A stretch of 64,000 bases of DNA from Pirellulimonas nuda (GCF_007750855.1 NZ_CP036291.1:2294001-2358000); one strand, 5' to 3'; numbered from the stretch's first letter, positions 32,654 through 42,590 are shown. Program-made: numbers and translations. Notes: a model not told the origin generated them from the sequence alone.

Positions 32654-35365
32654 GTGCGGCCGATCACCTTCGCCGCTGCGGCCGTGGCGCTGCTGCTGGC
32701 TGCTCCGCTACAGGCAGCCGAAGAAGCAACGCTGCAACAGGTCAAAGCCGCGGCGGCGACTCGATCGAAGTACCTCTCGGCCGGTCCACTTTCTGCGACA
32801 ATCGGCGCCCCCAAGGCGGACCTGGAAGGGTTCCGCAGCAAGATCGCGCCGATCCTTGCCGGCGCCTGCGCGGACTGCCACGGCCCCGACGACCAGAACG
32901 CCGATCTGCGCGTAGACGCGCTCGATCCCGACCTGGTCCACGGCAAGGACGCCCAGTGGTGGCTTGAAGTAATGGAGGTGTTGAGTAGTGGCGAGATGCC
33001 GCCGCCGGACGCCGCGGAGCTGACCGACGCAGACCGGGCCGCGGTGGTTGACTGGATCTCGGAGCAGGTCCTCGTTTCTTCCCAAGTCAAACGGAGCGAC
33101 GGGGCGCACTCATCCTTCCGCCGCATGACACGGTACGAGTTCAACTACGCGCTACAAGACCTGCTGGGGCTGCCGCTGGACTTTGCCGCCGACCTGCCCC
33201 CGGAGTCGGCTTCCGAGGACGGCTTTCAGAACAGCTCCGAGATGTTGCAGATGACTTCCCGGCAGTTTGCTACCTACCAGAGCATCGCCCGAAATGCCTT
33301 GAAGACCGCCACCGTCCGGGGGCCGCGGCCAGAGCCCACCTACTTTTCCATCACCATGGACAAGGCGGGAGACGACTACGTTGATTGGGTCGACGAGCAC
33401 TTTAGGTTCTACCAGCGAGAGCGGGAGTCCGAGAATATCGACAGCGATATCCTGGGGAGATTCCGAGAGGCTCGGGAGCAGGCGAAGCAGGGCCCGCGCG
33501 TGCAGGGGGGCGAGCGTTCGCGAGGGGGTGAGCGGTCGCGACGCGGGGGTCGATCGCGTCGCGGCGGCTACTTCCTGAATCAAGAGACCGGCGAAGGCTG
33601 GAGTCGCAGCATCCCGAACGGGTTTTCTCTGTGGAAGCCGGCCGAAGAGAAGCCCGTTGACCCCGAGCCACAGAACTTTGTCTTGGTGCTCCCGCACGGG
33701 GCGAAGCAGGAGATCGACCTCGGGAACTACCTGCCCGATCATGGGGTCATGAGGATCCGCGTCAGGGCGAACCGAGCGAGCGCGGAGGGAGAAAGCTATC
33801 CCAGCCTGGCGCTCACCTTTGGCTTCAACCCGAACAACAACTCTTCGTTTGAGTTTGCGCTCAGCAAAGAAGACGTCGCGATCACGGCGCCCCCCGGCCA
33901 GCCGGAGTTCTATGAGTGGCTGATCCAGTTGGACGACATCCAACGCAGCCCGTACCTCCGCACAGGGAAGATGGGCAAGAGGCCGAGCCCCACCGAGTAC
34001 GTTGGCTTTAGGAACGTCCACCAAGGCCGGGAGCATGAGGGCGCCACGGTTCACATCGACTACATCGAGATCACCGCGCCCTACCTGACGCAGTGGCCGC
34101 CGGCGTCGCATCGCCGCGTGTTTTCCCAGGCGGGGGCGTCCGGCGGCGAGGAGAGCCGGGCGCGCCAGGTGCTTGCGAGCTTCATGCCAAAGGCTTGGCG
34201 CCGCCCGGTGAGCGAGGCCGAGCTGGCGCGGAAGCTGGCCCTCTACCAGACGGTCCGCCCCACGTGCGACGACTTTCAGGAGGCGATGATCGAGGTGCTG
34301 GCGACGGTGCTGGCTTCGCCCCATTTCCTTTATCTGACGCAATCCGACGGCGCCCTCACGGACAGCCAACTGGCGACCCGCCTGTCGTTCTTCTTGTGGA
34401 GCAGCCAGCCCGATGAAGCGCTGCTGGAGCTGGCGGCCAGCGGACGCCTTCGCGACCCCGGGGAACTTGCCCGGCAAACCGAACGCATGCTGACGGATCC
34501 GCGTGGGAAGAGGTTCGCCGAACGCTTCACCCATCAGTGGCTCGAGATGGAGCTGCTCGAGCTGCTTCAGGTCGATGAGAGGGCCTACCCAGAGTTCTCC
34601 GAAGAGCTCAAACACTCGATGCAGCGGGAGCCGGTCGAGTTTTTTCAGCACGTGCTCAATGAAGACCGCTCGGTCATCGACTTTCTCCACGCGGACTACG
34701 CGCTTCTGAACCAGCGTTTGGCAAACCACTACGGCGTGGAAGGGGTGTACGGCAACCACTTCCAGAAGGTACCGCTGACCCCGGAGTCGAAGCGGGGGGG
34801 CCTGCTGGCCCAGGCCGGTTTGTTGGCCATGAACTCCGACGGCAAGGATTCGCACCCGCTCAAACGCGGCATCTGGCTGCTGGAATGCATCTTGAACGAC
34901 CCCCCTCCGCCCCCCCCGCCCTCCGTGCCGGAGATCGATCTTACCGACCCCGAGATCCTCAAGATGACGCTGAAAGAGCGCATCGAAGATCATCGCAACA
35001 AGCCCGCTTGCGCGTCTTGCCATTCGAAGATCGATCCTTGGGGGATCGCTTTCGAAGAGTTCGACGCGGTTGGGTCGTGGCGCGACCACATCGATGGCGG
35101 GCCGGTCGACGCCAGCAGCCGCCTCTACAATCAGGGCGAGCTGGCGGGCATGGATGGCCTCAAGCGCTACCTCCTCGAGAACCGGCAGGACCAGTTTGCA
35201 CGGGCCATGGTCCACAAGCTGGCCAGCTACGCCCTCGGAAGGCCGCTCAGCTTCGCCGATCATGCCCAGCTAGAGCGCGTCACCACAGAACTCCGCCAGC
35301 GGGGCGACGGCCTGCGCACCTTGATCACGCTGCTCGTTGCGAGCGACCTGTTTCAACAATCCTGA
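32654..35365 (+). CDS. DUF1592-family secreted cytochrome-type protein
   Basis: I start this at the GTG at 32654 (903 residues), which has GGAG 5 bases upstream and gives a clean signal peptide (VRPITFAAAAVALLLAAPLQA). Domains in order are a haem-type site CADCHGP, DUF1587 (RMTRYEFNYALQDLLGLP), a middle DUF1595-like region, DUF1592 (LATRLSFFLWSSQPDEALLEL), DUF1588 (DSHPLKRGIWLLECILNDPPPP), a second CASCHSKIDPWG and DUF1585. The family is expanded in planctomycetes and its reaction is unknown. An Arg/Gly/Ser-rich stretch (33505-33570) interrupts the middle. The partner DUF1552 gene follows 16 bases later. Confidence 0.85.
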   Translation: MRPITFAAAAVALLLAAPLQAAEEATLQQVKAAAATRSKYLSAGPLSATIGAPKADLEGFRSKIAPILAGACADCHGPDDQNADLRVDALDPDLVHGKDAQWWLEVMEVLSSGEMPPPDAAELTDADRAAVVDWISEQVLVSSQVKRSDGAHSSFRRMTRYEFNYALQDLLGLPLDFAADLPPESASEDGFQNSSEMLQMTSRQFATYQSIARNALKTATVRGPRPEPTYFSITMDKAGDDYVDWVDEHFRFYQRERESENIDSDILGRFREAREQAKQGPRVQGGERSRGGERSRRGGRSRRGGYFLNQETGEGWSRSIPNGFSLWKPAEEKPVDPEPQNFVLVLPHGAKQEIDLGNYLPDHGVMRIRVRANRASAEGESYPSLALTFGFNPNNNSSFEFALSKEDVAITAPPGQPEFYEWLIQLDDIQRSPYLRTGKMGKRPSPTEYVGFRNVHQGREHEGATVHIDYIEITAPYLTQWPPASHRRVFSQAGASGGEESRARQVLASFMPKAWRRPVSEAELARKLALYQTVRPTCDDFQEAMIEVLATVLASPHFLYLTQSDGALTDSQLATRLSFFLWSSQPDEALLELAASGRLRDPGELARQTERMLTDPRGKRFAERFTHQWLEMELLELLQVDERAYPEFSEELKHSMQREPVEFFQHVLNEDRSVIDFLHADYALLNQRLANHYGVEGVYGNHFQKVPLTPESKRGGLLAQAGLLAMNSDGKDSHPLKRGIWLLECILNDPPPPPPPSVPEIDLTDPEILKMTLKERIEDHRNKPACASCHSKIDPWGIAFEEFDAVGSWRDHIDGGPVDASSRLYNQGELAGMDGLKRYLLENRQDQFARAMVHKLASYALGRPLSFADHAQLERVTTELRQRGDGLRTLITLLVASDLFQQS

Positions 35366-35381
35366 CGCCAGAAGCATCGAA

Positions 35382-35918
35382 ATGAACTTTGCTGCACTCG
35401 ATCACCGAAGATTCCTCCGCGGAGTGGGGCTGGGCCTCGCGTTACCCTACTTCGAGACGTTTGCCGCGCAGCTCCCGCAGGCGTCGGCGCCGAAGAAGCG
35501 GCTCGCCTGCTTCTACTTCCCCGACGGCGTCCCCATGCCCCGTCGGGACGACCCGGCCTACCAGGACTGGAGCTGGTTCCCGCACTCCGACGCAGCGGGC
35601 TACCAATTCACGAAGTGCCTAGAGCCGCTCGAACCACTGCGCAACGACGTCACTGTGTTCAGCGGGCTGTCCCACCCAGCGGCGCGGTCGGTGCACGGGC
35701 ATTCCAATGCCGACCAGTTTCTCACCGGCGCCGATACCGGGAGCGGGGGAGACTACGCGAACAGCATCTCGATGGACCAGCTCTTTGCGGCTCGGGTCGG
35801 CGATCAGACGCGGCACGACTGCCTCGTGCTGGGCACCGACGGCGGCACCGGGTCGCCGCGGGGGGCGCAGACCTTGTCGTTCAACCCAATCCTGTTCGGC
35901 ACAAGATTTGCGCGTTGA
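35382..35918 (+). pseudogene. Truncated DUF1552 protein
   Basis: The 178 residues from MNFAALDHRRFLRGVGLGLALPYFETF (a Tat-like RRFLRG signal) match the N-terminal part of DUF1552 proteins, which are usually over 400 residues. The family-like sequence stops near GAQTLSFN; the next residues (PILFGTRFAR) and a stop codon are foreign. The transposase gene begins 45 bases later. The missing C-terminal part is not found beyond the transposase. Confidence 0.8.
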
Positions 35919-35963
35919 AGAATAGGGCTAGCGCCAAGGGAAGGCGTCGGTCATCTTACCAGC

Positions 35964-37151
35964 ATGGCCGCCAAGAAGCCGAAACTTGATGAGCGGGACG
36001 TGCGGGGGGTGAAGGAGCTGCGGGCGCTGCTTCCTCTGTTTGAGCGTCTGCACGGCGTGGGCTGCGAGCGGGACAAGGCGGGCAATCGCGTCCTGCACAT
36101 GGACGAGTACTCCGTGCTGATCTTGCTGTTCTTGTTCAACCCAATCCTTACCTCCCTCCGCGGCGTTCAGCAGGCGTCCGAGCTCAAGAAGGTGCAGAAG
36201 AAGCTCGGCTGCCCACGGACCAGCCTCGGCTCGCTGTCCGAGGCGACCGCGGTGTTCCGCGCCGAGGGGCTGCGTGAGATCGTGGGCGAGCTGGCGGATC
36301 AGTTGGGCGCGCTGCCGCACGACCGGCGGCTCGACGGCGTCACCCAACGGCTGACGGCCGTGGACGGCTCGCTGCTGACGCGGCTGCCACAGATCGCCCA
36401 AGCGGCTTGGCAGGGCCGGCGGCGCCCGGACGGTTGGCGGCTGCACGCGCACTTCGAGGTGCTGCGCGGCGCGCCGACCAACATTGAGGTGACGACCGGC
36501 CGCAACCGCAAGGACGCCAACGAGAAGGCTTCGCTGCGGAGGCTGCTGGAAGCCGACCGCTGCTACATCCTCGACCGGGGCTACGAGCAGTTCTCGCTGT
36601 TCAACGCGATCGTCGCTGCCGGCAGCAGCTACGTTTGCCGGGTGCGCGAGGACCACCACTTCACCCCCGAGCAGGCCCGCGACCTTGGCCCCGAGGCGAT
36701 CGAGGCGGGGGTGCTTGAAGACGCGGTCGGCAAGCTCGGCTCGGCCAAGAGCGTGCGGATCGAGCACCCCGACCACCCGGTGCGGCTGGTCCGCATCCGC
36801 GCCCAAGCCCACCCCAAACGCGGCGGCGCGGCGGGAAAAGACCTCGTGCTAGCGACGAACCTGATGGACGTCCCGGCCGACGTGGTGGCGCTGATCTACG
36901 TACACCGCTGGCAGGTCGAGCTGTTCTTCCGCTTCTTCAAGCACACGCTCGGCTGCCGTCACCTGCTGAGCGAGGACCCGGTGGGCATTGAGATTCAGAC
37001 GTACTGCGCGATCATCGTCTGCCTGCTGATCAGCCTATGGACCGGCAAGAAGCCGACGCTGCGGACGTTCGAGATGATCCGCTTCTACCTGATCGGATGG
37101 GCCGATGAAGACGAGGTGCTGGCGCACCTTGAAAAACTCAAAACGCATTGA
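35964..37151 (+). mobile_element. IS4-type DDE transposase
   Basis: The 395-residue protein has the IS4 DDE residues: TAVDGSLLTRLPQ (first Asp), YILDRGYEQFSLF (second Asp), and YVHRWQVELFFRFFKH, which fits the IS4 YREK pattern (Y-x2-R-x3-E-x6-K). The frame looks intact. I could not identify convincing terminal inverted repeats or a target duplication on either side. The neighbouring genes on both sides are truncated and unrelated, which points to a deletion or rearrangement at this element rather than a simple insertion. Confidence 0.88.
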
Positions 37152-40100
37152 ACCGCCGCGAACCGACCACCCGCGCCGCGCCGGTCGATGTTGCGCGGTA
37201 GATACGCGGCTCCGCAACAAGCATAGAAGGAAAATGGTCCAGGTCCCCCCCCGCGACGAAAGGCAGATAGCACTAAACCGTGAGCAACTGACGGGCCGAA
37301 CAGGATTGAAGTTGTTGACGGCGTACGTTGCGTCCCAGTTCTGGAGGAACGCTGCGACGTCGTCCGTGAGCGGCGAACCGGCGCCGTTGCCGGTCACCTG
37401 GCCATCGCCGGTCAGGTCTCCGGGCGTCATCGTCGAGAGTGCACTGGCGATGTAGTTGTTGTCGATCGCCGGACTAAACGCACCCCAATTCGTGTAGGGG
37501 GGGAGCTTGGTGACCCCCATCACGAACATCTCGAGGTCGTCGAGGACGCCGTTGTAGAAATCGGCCGTGCCCGGGGTGTCGCCGGTGCTGGCGCCAATCA
37601 CCAGCGGGGCGTCGTCGGCGCCGGAGTATCCTCCGGTAACGGCCGACACCACCTGGCCGTCGAGATACAGCAGCGACGCGGGTCCCGCTTCTGTGGTTCG
37701 GCGGACCAGCATGAGGTGACTCCACACATTAAATGCAACGGGAGCGCCCGTGTCGTGCGGCACGCCGGCGTACTGCATCTCCCAGTTTCCTGCGGCGTTG
37801 ATGCGGACGCCGTGCTGCTGGGTGTCCGCAACCAGCGATTGTGCGAAGCCGTTACCCTCAGCGTTGGGGCGGGCCCAGAACTGGAAGCCGCGGTCTTCGA
37901 TGCCGATGTAGTTCAAGCTCCCCGGCCCCGGGCCGCCGATCTCGACGGGATCATTGTCCGACGCGACGGAACTGTAGGAGGTCTGCGGCAGCCCGAGGCG
38001 CTCGCCCTCCAGGAAGTCGTCTCCGCTGAAGCTGATCCCCAGCGCTCCGGATGCAGACTGAGGTCGGCCCAGGGCGTTGACATTCACGTACTGCGGGTTG
38101 CCAAACACCCGCAGGTCGACGAGCGTGTTGTCGCCGACCGCTCCTTCGCTGTCGAGCGTAAAGCCCGGCAGTGCATTGCTAGGCCCGGAGCCGGCCGCGA
38201 TCCCTGCCGAACCGTCCTCGGCGGAGTCGTCGCCGAACCTGTAATCACGGTCACTGGTAATCGTCGCGATGCACGTGTGCGCGGTGAACAACACGATCGT
38301 GGCGGCTGCCGCGAGGCGCACGGCCGCCGTGCTTCTCTCGGCAACGCGCCGCAAGGCGAGGTCTCGACAAGCTCTACTGAGAGCCGCCGCGGCACAGAGG
38401 ACTATCGCCAGAAGGCTGAGCGCTTCGCCTTCAGGCACTGCCGCCGTCGACTGCACTCCACCCGATGCGGGCGCGCCGAACCGACTCTTCCAGAAGGCAT
38501 AGTCCTCGGCGTCGACGACCCCCGGCGTGCTGGCCGCGGGGTTTTGATTCAGCAGCGTTGTGTTGGTTCCCAGGTTGTCTCGCCATACGGTGTAGTCCGC
38601 GGAGTCTACGAATCCGTCGCCGTTATAGTCCCCCGCGACGCCGCCCCCCGACACATAAGTCGCCTCGACGTCGATGAACGAATTTAGAGCAACATTGTAG
38701 TAACGCAGCATGATATCCTGCGTGCCGCCCGCTTGATTGAACGCGCTGCCAAGCTCAATCGTGTCTCCGATAGAAAGCGTGGAGTCGCCCGAGAGGAACG
38801 CCTCGCCCAGCTCGCCGTTGTTGCTGCCGCCTGCTTCTTCCCAACCGTTGCCGCTCCCCGTGCCGCGGGGGAACTCGGCCAAGTTCTGTCCCGGGTTGTT
38901 GGCGATGCTTTGCAGGCTGTTCCAGCCGGGGACGTCGAGCGAACCTGTCTCGCTGGTGAGCTTGTAGAAATTCGTGGTGATGGCGCCCCCCGACTGGTTG
39001 ATGATCCGGGTGACGCCGGTCGTGGTGTTCACCTCCAGCGCCAGCGGCAGGGTGGCGCCGATCGCTGTGGCGGTCGTTCCGTTGATGCTAAGGATGCCGG
39101 GATTGGCCGCGAATGAGACGCCGTTCACAAAGATGGCGTCGCCCTGCTCGGTAAACTCGGCCGCCGAGGCGAGCGTCAGCATGGCGCCGGGAGCCAGATT
39201 CACGCGGGCCGGCTGGTCGACGCTGTTGATCGGGTCGCCCCCGCCGCGGAACCGCAGCGTGCTGGTGCCGTCGACGTTGACCACCGCGCCGGTCACGAAT
39301 TGCATATTCAGGTTGCTCCCGCTCAGTAGATTGAACATAGCGGTTCCCGGCGCAATCTGGCCGGCGATGCCGCCGTTCGTGGTGCTGGTGATTGACGTGT
39401 TGCTGAGCGTCAAGTTGAACCCGTTGCCCAGGCGGAACTGTCCGAATCCCGAGGCGTATGCCGCATCGATTGTGGCGTTGAAGAACGTTACGTTGTCGAG
39501 GACAGGCGCGTCGACCAAGACCTCGGGGAGGCCGGTCGTGACCGTCTCGTTGATGGCGCTGATGGACGAGCCGGAAAAGTCGTAGTTGTCATCGCCAAAC
39601 AAGTCGTTCGGGTTCGCCCCTGCACCCGTCCAAACAACTAGCGCGTGTGCGCTCTCGACGCCGATCGCGACCATCACAACAATCAGCGGGGCGCTACGGC
39701 GTGCGACCACGAAGACTCTTTGCGAGAACACTTGCGGATACTCCTTGGTCAGAAACGCTAGAGCGATCATTGTCAGCAATAAGGCGTATGTTGCCGGTTC
39801 CGGCACCGCGGCCGCGGTCATCGCCTCGAACGCCCCCGTTCCTAGGTTGGCGTCGAAGGCGGCCTTAAACAGCAAGAAGTCGAGCTCGTTGTTCCTTCCA
39901 TCGCCGTTCAAGTCGCCCATCCGGTACTGTTGCGGGCCACTTAGCCCAGAAAGGTCGGCGAACAACCCCGCCCGATAGGTCGGCCAATCGAGATCATCGA
40001 CGCCGCCATCAAAGTTCAGATCGCCCATCGCGGCCTTGGCGCCGGTATAGATCGCGGGGATGCTCAGCGCGCTGCCATCCGCAGCAAGCAACGTTAGCAC

Positions 40101-41237
40101 TACGTCCTCAACTGGATTCTGGATCCAAGCGCTGCCTAACGGGGCCGCTGGGGCTGCGCTGGCAATGGTCCTGCCACTCCCACCGGGCTGCTGCCCCTCG
40201 CTGAGGTTGTTGGCGGTCCCATCGAACTCTAGCCAACCGGGATCGCTATCGGCAAACGACGCCCAGGCGCTGGCGTCGAGCGCACCGCCGTCCGAGCTCA
40301 AGGTGTAGGCGACGAAGTTGATGTCGCCCACGGTAGTGTTGACGAAGGACACGGCGCCCGTCTGACGGCTGATCTCCACGCCGAACTTGCCGGGCAAGAT
40401 CGGCGCCAGCGATGCAACCTCGCCAGGGGTCAGCGCGTTGTCGTAGATCCGCACATCGTCTAAGGCGCCACGCAGACCGCGCTGTGCGAGGTTGACGTTC
40501 GTGACCGCGACGCCGCTTGCGGCGTTGCCCAGAGTGACCTCGGAGCCCGCCGAGACTGTAGTATTTACGGCAGGATTGCCCCCGCCTGCCCCGGAGAACC
40601 CGAACGTCAAGTCGGCGTCAAGAACGCCGTTGACGTACAGCCTTGCGTCATCCAGGTCGACGGACAGATCTCCGTCCGGATCGGTGTCAGGGAGCACCAA
40701 GGCGACGTGATGCCACTGGCCATCGGCCACCACCGCGTTGCCCACAATAAAGTCTCCCTGCACCTCGAATCGCAGAGCGCCCAGCACGCCGTTTGCCTCG
40801 GCCGTGTTGAAGCGGAGTGTGTTGCGTTGCCCGGTTACGTTGTCTCCCCAACTCACCACGCTTCCGCCGAAGTCCCCCTGGAATGGGTCGGCCCGGACCC
40901 AGGCGGCGACCGTCCGGGCAGATCCGCCCACCACACCGTCAAAACCGGTCAGCACGGCGTTGGGAGAACCATCGAACGCGATGGCCGCGGACGACCCCCC
41001 CACCACAGGCGGGAGAAACTGGGTCTGCCAACGGGCCCCCCCAAACAGCGAGCCCTCGGCGGCGGGCCCTCCAACCACGGGGGTCGTGGCGGCACCCATT
41101 CCTTCTTCGAGCGTCCAGTGGGCGACGAGCGCCGCCGACGCGTGAGGCGCCATTCGCGACTGGCCGATCCAAGCGGCGACCGCCAGCAGCGTGCAACCTG
41201 TCAACGAGTTTATCGTGAACCGACGAAGTACCGGCAT
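37035..41237 (-). CDS. Three-module PEP-CTERM/LamG protein, C-terminus lost at the IS element
   Basis: One frame of 1400 codons holds three complete exported-protein units. Unit 1 (about residues 1-500): signal peptide, LamG domain (SARTVAAWVRADPF, then DDVRIYDNALTPGEV), dockerin-like MGDLNFDGGVDDLDW and MGDLNGDGRNNELDF, then VPEPATYALLLTMIALAF. Unit 2 (about 505-960): a signal-like RRSAPLIVVMVAIGVESAHA, a beta-repeat body starting VVWTGAGANPNDLFGDDNY, dockerin repeats (GDYNGDGFVDSADY) and VPEGEALSLLAIVLCAAAAL. Unit 3 (about 975 on): a signal-like RLAAAATIVLFTAH, LamG and GDLTGDGQVTGNG. The last about 90 codons run into sequence beside and inside the transposase gene and are foreign. It is exported and probably surface-anchored by exosortase. 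Confidence 0.65.
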   Translation of the reverse strand: MPVLRRFTINSLTGCTLLAVAAWIGQSRMAPHASAALVAHWTLEEGMGAATTPVVGGPAAEGSLFGGARWQTQFLPPVVGGSSAAIAFDGSPNAVLTGFDGVVGGSARTVAAWVRADPFQGDFGGSVVSWGDNVTGQRNTLRFNTAEANGVLGALRFEVQGDFIVGNAVVADGQWHHVALVLPDTDPDGDLSVDLDDARLYVNGVLDADLTFGFSGAGGGNPAVNTTVSAGSEVTLGNAASGVAVTNVNLAQRGLRGALDDVRIYDNALTPGEVASLAPILPGKFGVEISRQTGAVSFVNTTVGDINFVAYTLSSDGGALDASAWASFADSDPGWLEFDGTANNLSEGQQPGGSGRTIASAAPAAPLGSAWIQNPVEDVVLTLLAADGSALSIPAIYTGAKAAMGDLNFDGGVDDLDWPTYRAGLFADLSGLSGPQQYRMGDLNGDGRNNELDFLLFKAAFDANLGTGAFEAMTAAAVPEPATYALLLTMIALAFLTKEYPQVFSQRVFVVARRSAPLIVVMVAIGVESAHALVVWTGAGANPNDLFGDDNYDFSGSSISAINETVTTGLPEVLVDAPVLDNVTFFNATIDAAYASGFGQFRLGNGFNLTLSNTSITSTTNGGIAGQIAPGTAMFNLLSGSNLNMQFVTGAVVNVDGTSTLRFRGGGDPINSVDQPARVNLAPGAMLTLASAAEFTEQGDAIFVNGVSFAANPGILSINGTTATAIGATLPLALEVNTTTGVTRIINQSGGAITTNFYKLTSETGSLDVPGWNSLQSIANNPGQNLAEFPRGTGSGNGWEEAGGSNNGELGEAFLSGDSTLSIGDTIELGSAFNQAGGTQDIMLRYYNVALNSFIDVEATYVSGGGVAGDYNGDGFVDSADYTVWRDNLGTNTTLLNQNPAASTPGVVDAEDYAFWKSRFGAPASGGVQSTAAVPEGEALSLLAIVLCAAAALSRACRDLALRRVAERSTAAVRLAAAATIVLFTAHTCIATITSDRDYRFGDDSAEDGSAGIAAGSGPSNALPGFTLDSEGAVGDNTLVDLRVFGNPQYVNVNALGRPQSASGALGISFSGDDFLEGERLGLPQTSYSSVASDNDPVEIGGPGPGSLNYIGIEDRGFQFWARPNAEGNGFAQSLVADTQQHGVRINAAGNWEMQYAGVPHDTGAPVAFNVWSHLMLVRRTTEAGPASLLYLDGQVVSAVTGGYSGADDAPLVIGASTGDTPGTADFYNGVLDDLEMFVMGVTKLPPYTNWGAFSPAIDNNYIASALSTMTPGDLTGDGQVTGNGAGSPLTDDVAAFLQNWDATYAVNNFNPVRPVSCSRFSAICLSSRGGTWTIFLLCLLRSRVSTAQHRPARRGWSVRGGSMRFEFFKVRQHLVFIGPSDQVEADHLERPQRRLLAGP

Positions 41238-41461
41238 TCCGCCATCTCCCAGGATTGGCTGCCTAGCGAGGCGACCGATCGGGCGTCCCAGCTAGACGAG
41301 TTGCACATGTCCAAACTGACGTCAAATCACGGAAGAGAATCGCTCCGACAGGCAACCGCCGGTCGAACGGCTGACTTACTAGGGACGAGCCCGCTCGAAA
41401 GCTTCTCGCGATCGGGAAGGGCTATGTTCCGCCCCTCCACGAAAAGTGTTCATGCTGTCAA

Positions 41462-42226
41462 CTACGCATTCCGCTTCGACCGCGCCACACACGCGGCGGC
41501 CAAACTCAGGCCGACCAGAAGCGCCGCGGACGAAGGCTCGGGGACCGGGGCGATAGCCGTGCCGGTGGTCCCGTTGAACGAGAGGATGCCGGGGTTGAGG
41601 ATCGTGGAGCCGTCGGAGAAAGGGACGCCGTTCACAAAGATGGAGTTTCCCTGCTCGGTGAACTCGGCTACCGAGGGAAGCGTTAGCCTTGCACCCGGGG
41701 CCAGGTTTACGAACGCGGGCTGGTCGACGCTGTTGATCGGGTCGCCCCCGCCGCGGAACCGCAGCGTGCTGGTGCTATCGACATTAACCACAGCGGCGGT
41801 CACAAACTGCATGTTCAGGTTGCTGCCGTTGAGCACATTGAACGTGGCGGTTCCGGGCGCGATCTGGCCGGCGATGCCTCCGTTGGTGGTGCTGGTGATC
41901 GACGAATTATCGAGCGTGGCTTGAAACCCGTTGCCCAAGCGGAACTGGCCGAAGCCGGTAGCGAACGCGGCATTGATGGTGGCGTTGGTGAACGTCACGT
42001 TGTCGAGGACGGGCGCGTCGACCAAGACCTCGGGGAGGCCGGTAGTGACCGACTCGTTGATGGCGATTACGGACGAGCCGGAGAAATCGTAGTTGTCATC
42101 GCCAAACAGGTCGTTTGGGTTCGCTCCCGTGCCCGTCCAAATGACTGCTCCCCACGAGGCCGTAGAGAAAGCAAGGCTTGCGACCAAGAAGCACGACAGA
42201 ACAGCTTTTCGCAAAGTGCACATCAC
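41462..42226 (-). CDS. PEP-CTERM beta-repeat protein, paralogue of the middle module above
   Basis: The 254-residue protein has a signal peptide (MMCTLRKAVLSCFLVASLAF), a body starting VIWTGTGANPNDLFGDDNYDFSG and a sorting end VPEPSSAALLVGLSLAAACVARSKRNA. That end fits PEP, hydrophobic span and basic tail. The body is nearly the same as unit 2 of the neighbouring large protein (GQFRLGNGF, NSSITSTTNGGIAGQIAPGTA and STLRFRGGGDPINSVDQPA), so tandem duplication is likely. It should be cleaved and anchored by an exosortase not seen in this window. Confidence 0.8.
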   Translation of the reverse strand: MMCTLRKAVLSCFLVASLAFSTASWGAVIWTGTGANPNDLFGDDNYDFSGSSVIAINESVTTGLPEVLVDAPVLDNVTFTNATINAAFATGFGQFRLGNGFQATLDNSSITSTTNGGIAGQIAPGTATFNVLNGSNLNMQFVTAAVVNVDSTSTLRFRGGGDPINSVDQPAFVNLAPGARLTLPSVAEFTEQGNSIFVNGVPFSDGSTILNPGILSFNGTTGTAIAPVPEPSSAALLVGLSLAAACVARSKRNA

Positions 42227-42590
42227 GAGACACCCCTCTTGTAGATCTAGAAAAGGCGAAGTGGAAAAGCGACGGTGCGCAGTCCTGCGGCCCCCGTCTG
42301 GGCGATCAACGTGAATGCCGATCCCCGACGCTTTAGGAGTGCTCGGCCGTAGAAATCTGACCGCAGAATGCCGCGAAAAATGCCAGAATGGGCGTAAGTC
42401 CCATAACGGTAATGGGTTAGAAAATCAGCTGACGCCGACCCACGCGGCCGGCGACGATTTGTGGGAACTTTTCTTGGTCATTTGGCCAGCGACGTTCACT
42501 TACTCCACACCGGAAGCGGTACGCGTTCTTTTTCTACGGCATCTTTTCAGAGGGCCGCCGGTGCGGTCAGGGATTAGCAGGGATCAGGGG
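42227..42590. other. Divergent intergenic region (364 bp)
   Basis: It separates the PEP-CTERM gene from the ECF sigma gene and probably holds both promoters. The frame is open in front of the sigma gene but shows no family-like residues. No clear promoter or operator could be picked. Confidence 0.4.

Noticed and set aside
33152..35263. A 703-codon minus-strand frame opposite the DUF1592 gene
   Set aside because: No recognisable domain, and the plus strand encodes all DUF1587-DUF1585 domains in order.
35919..35963. Terminal inverted repeat of the IS4-type element
   Set aside because: No convincing match between this left flank and the sequence after 37151 could be found by eye, so element ends are left undefined.
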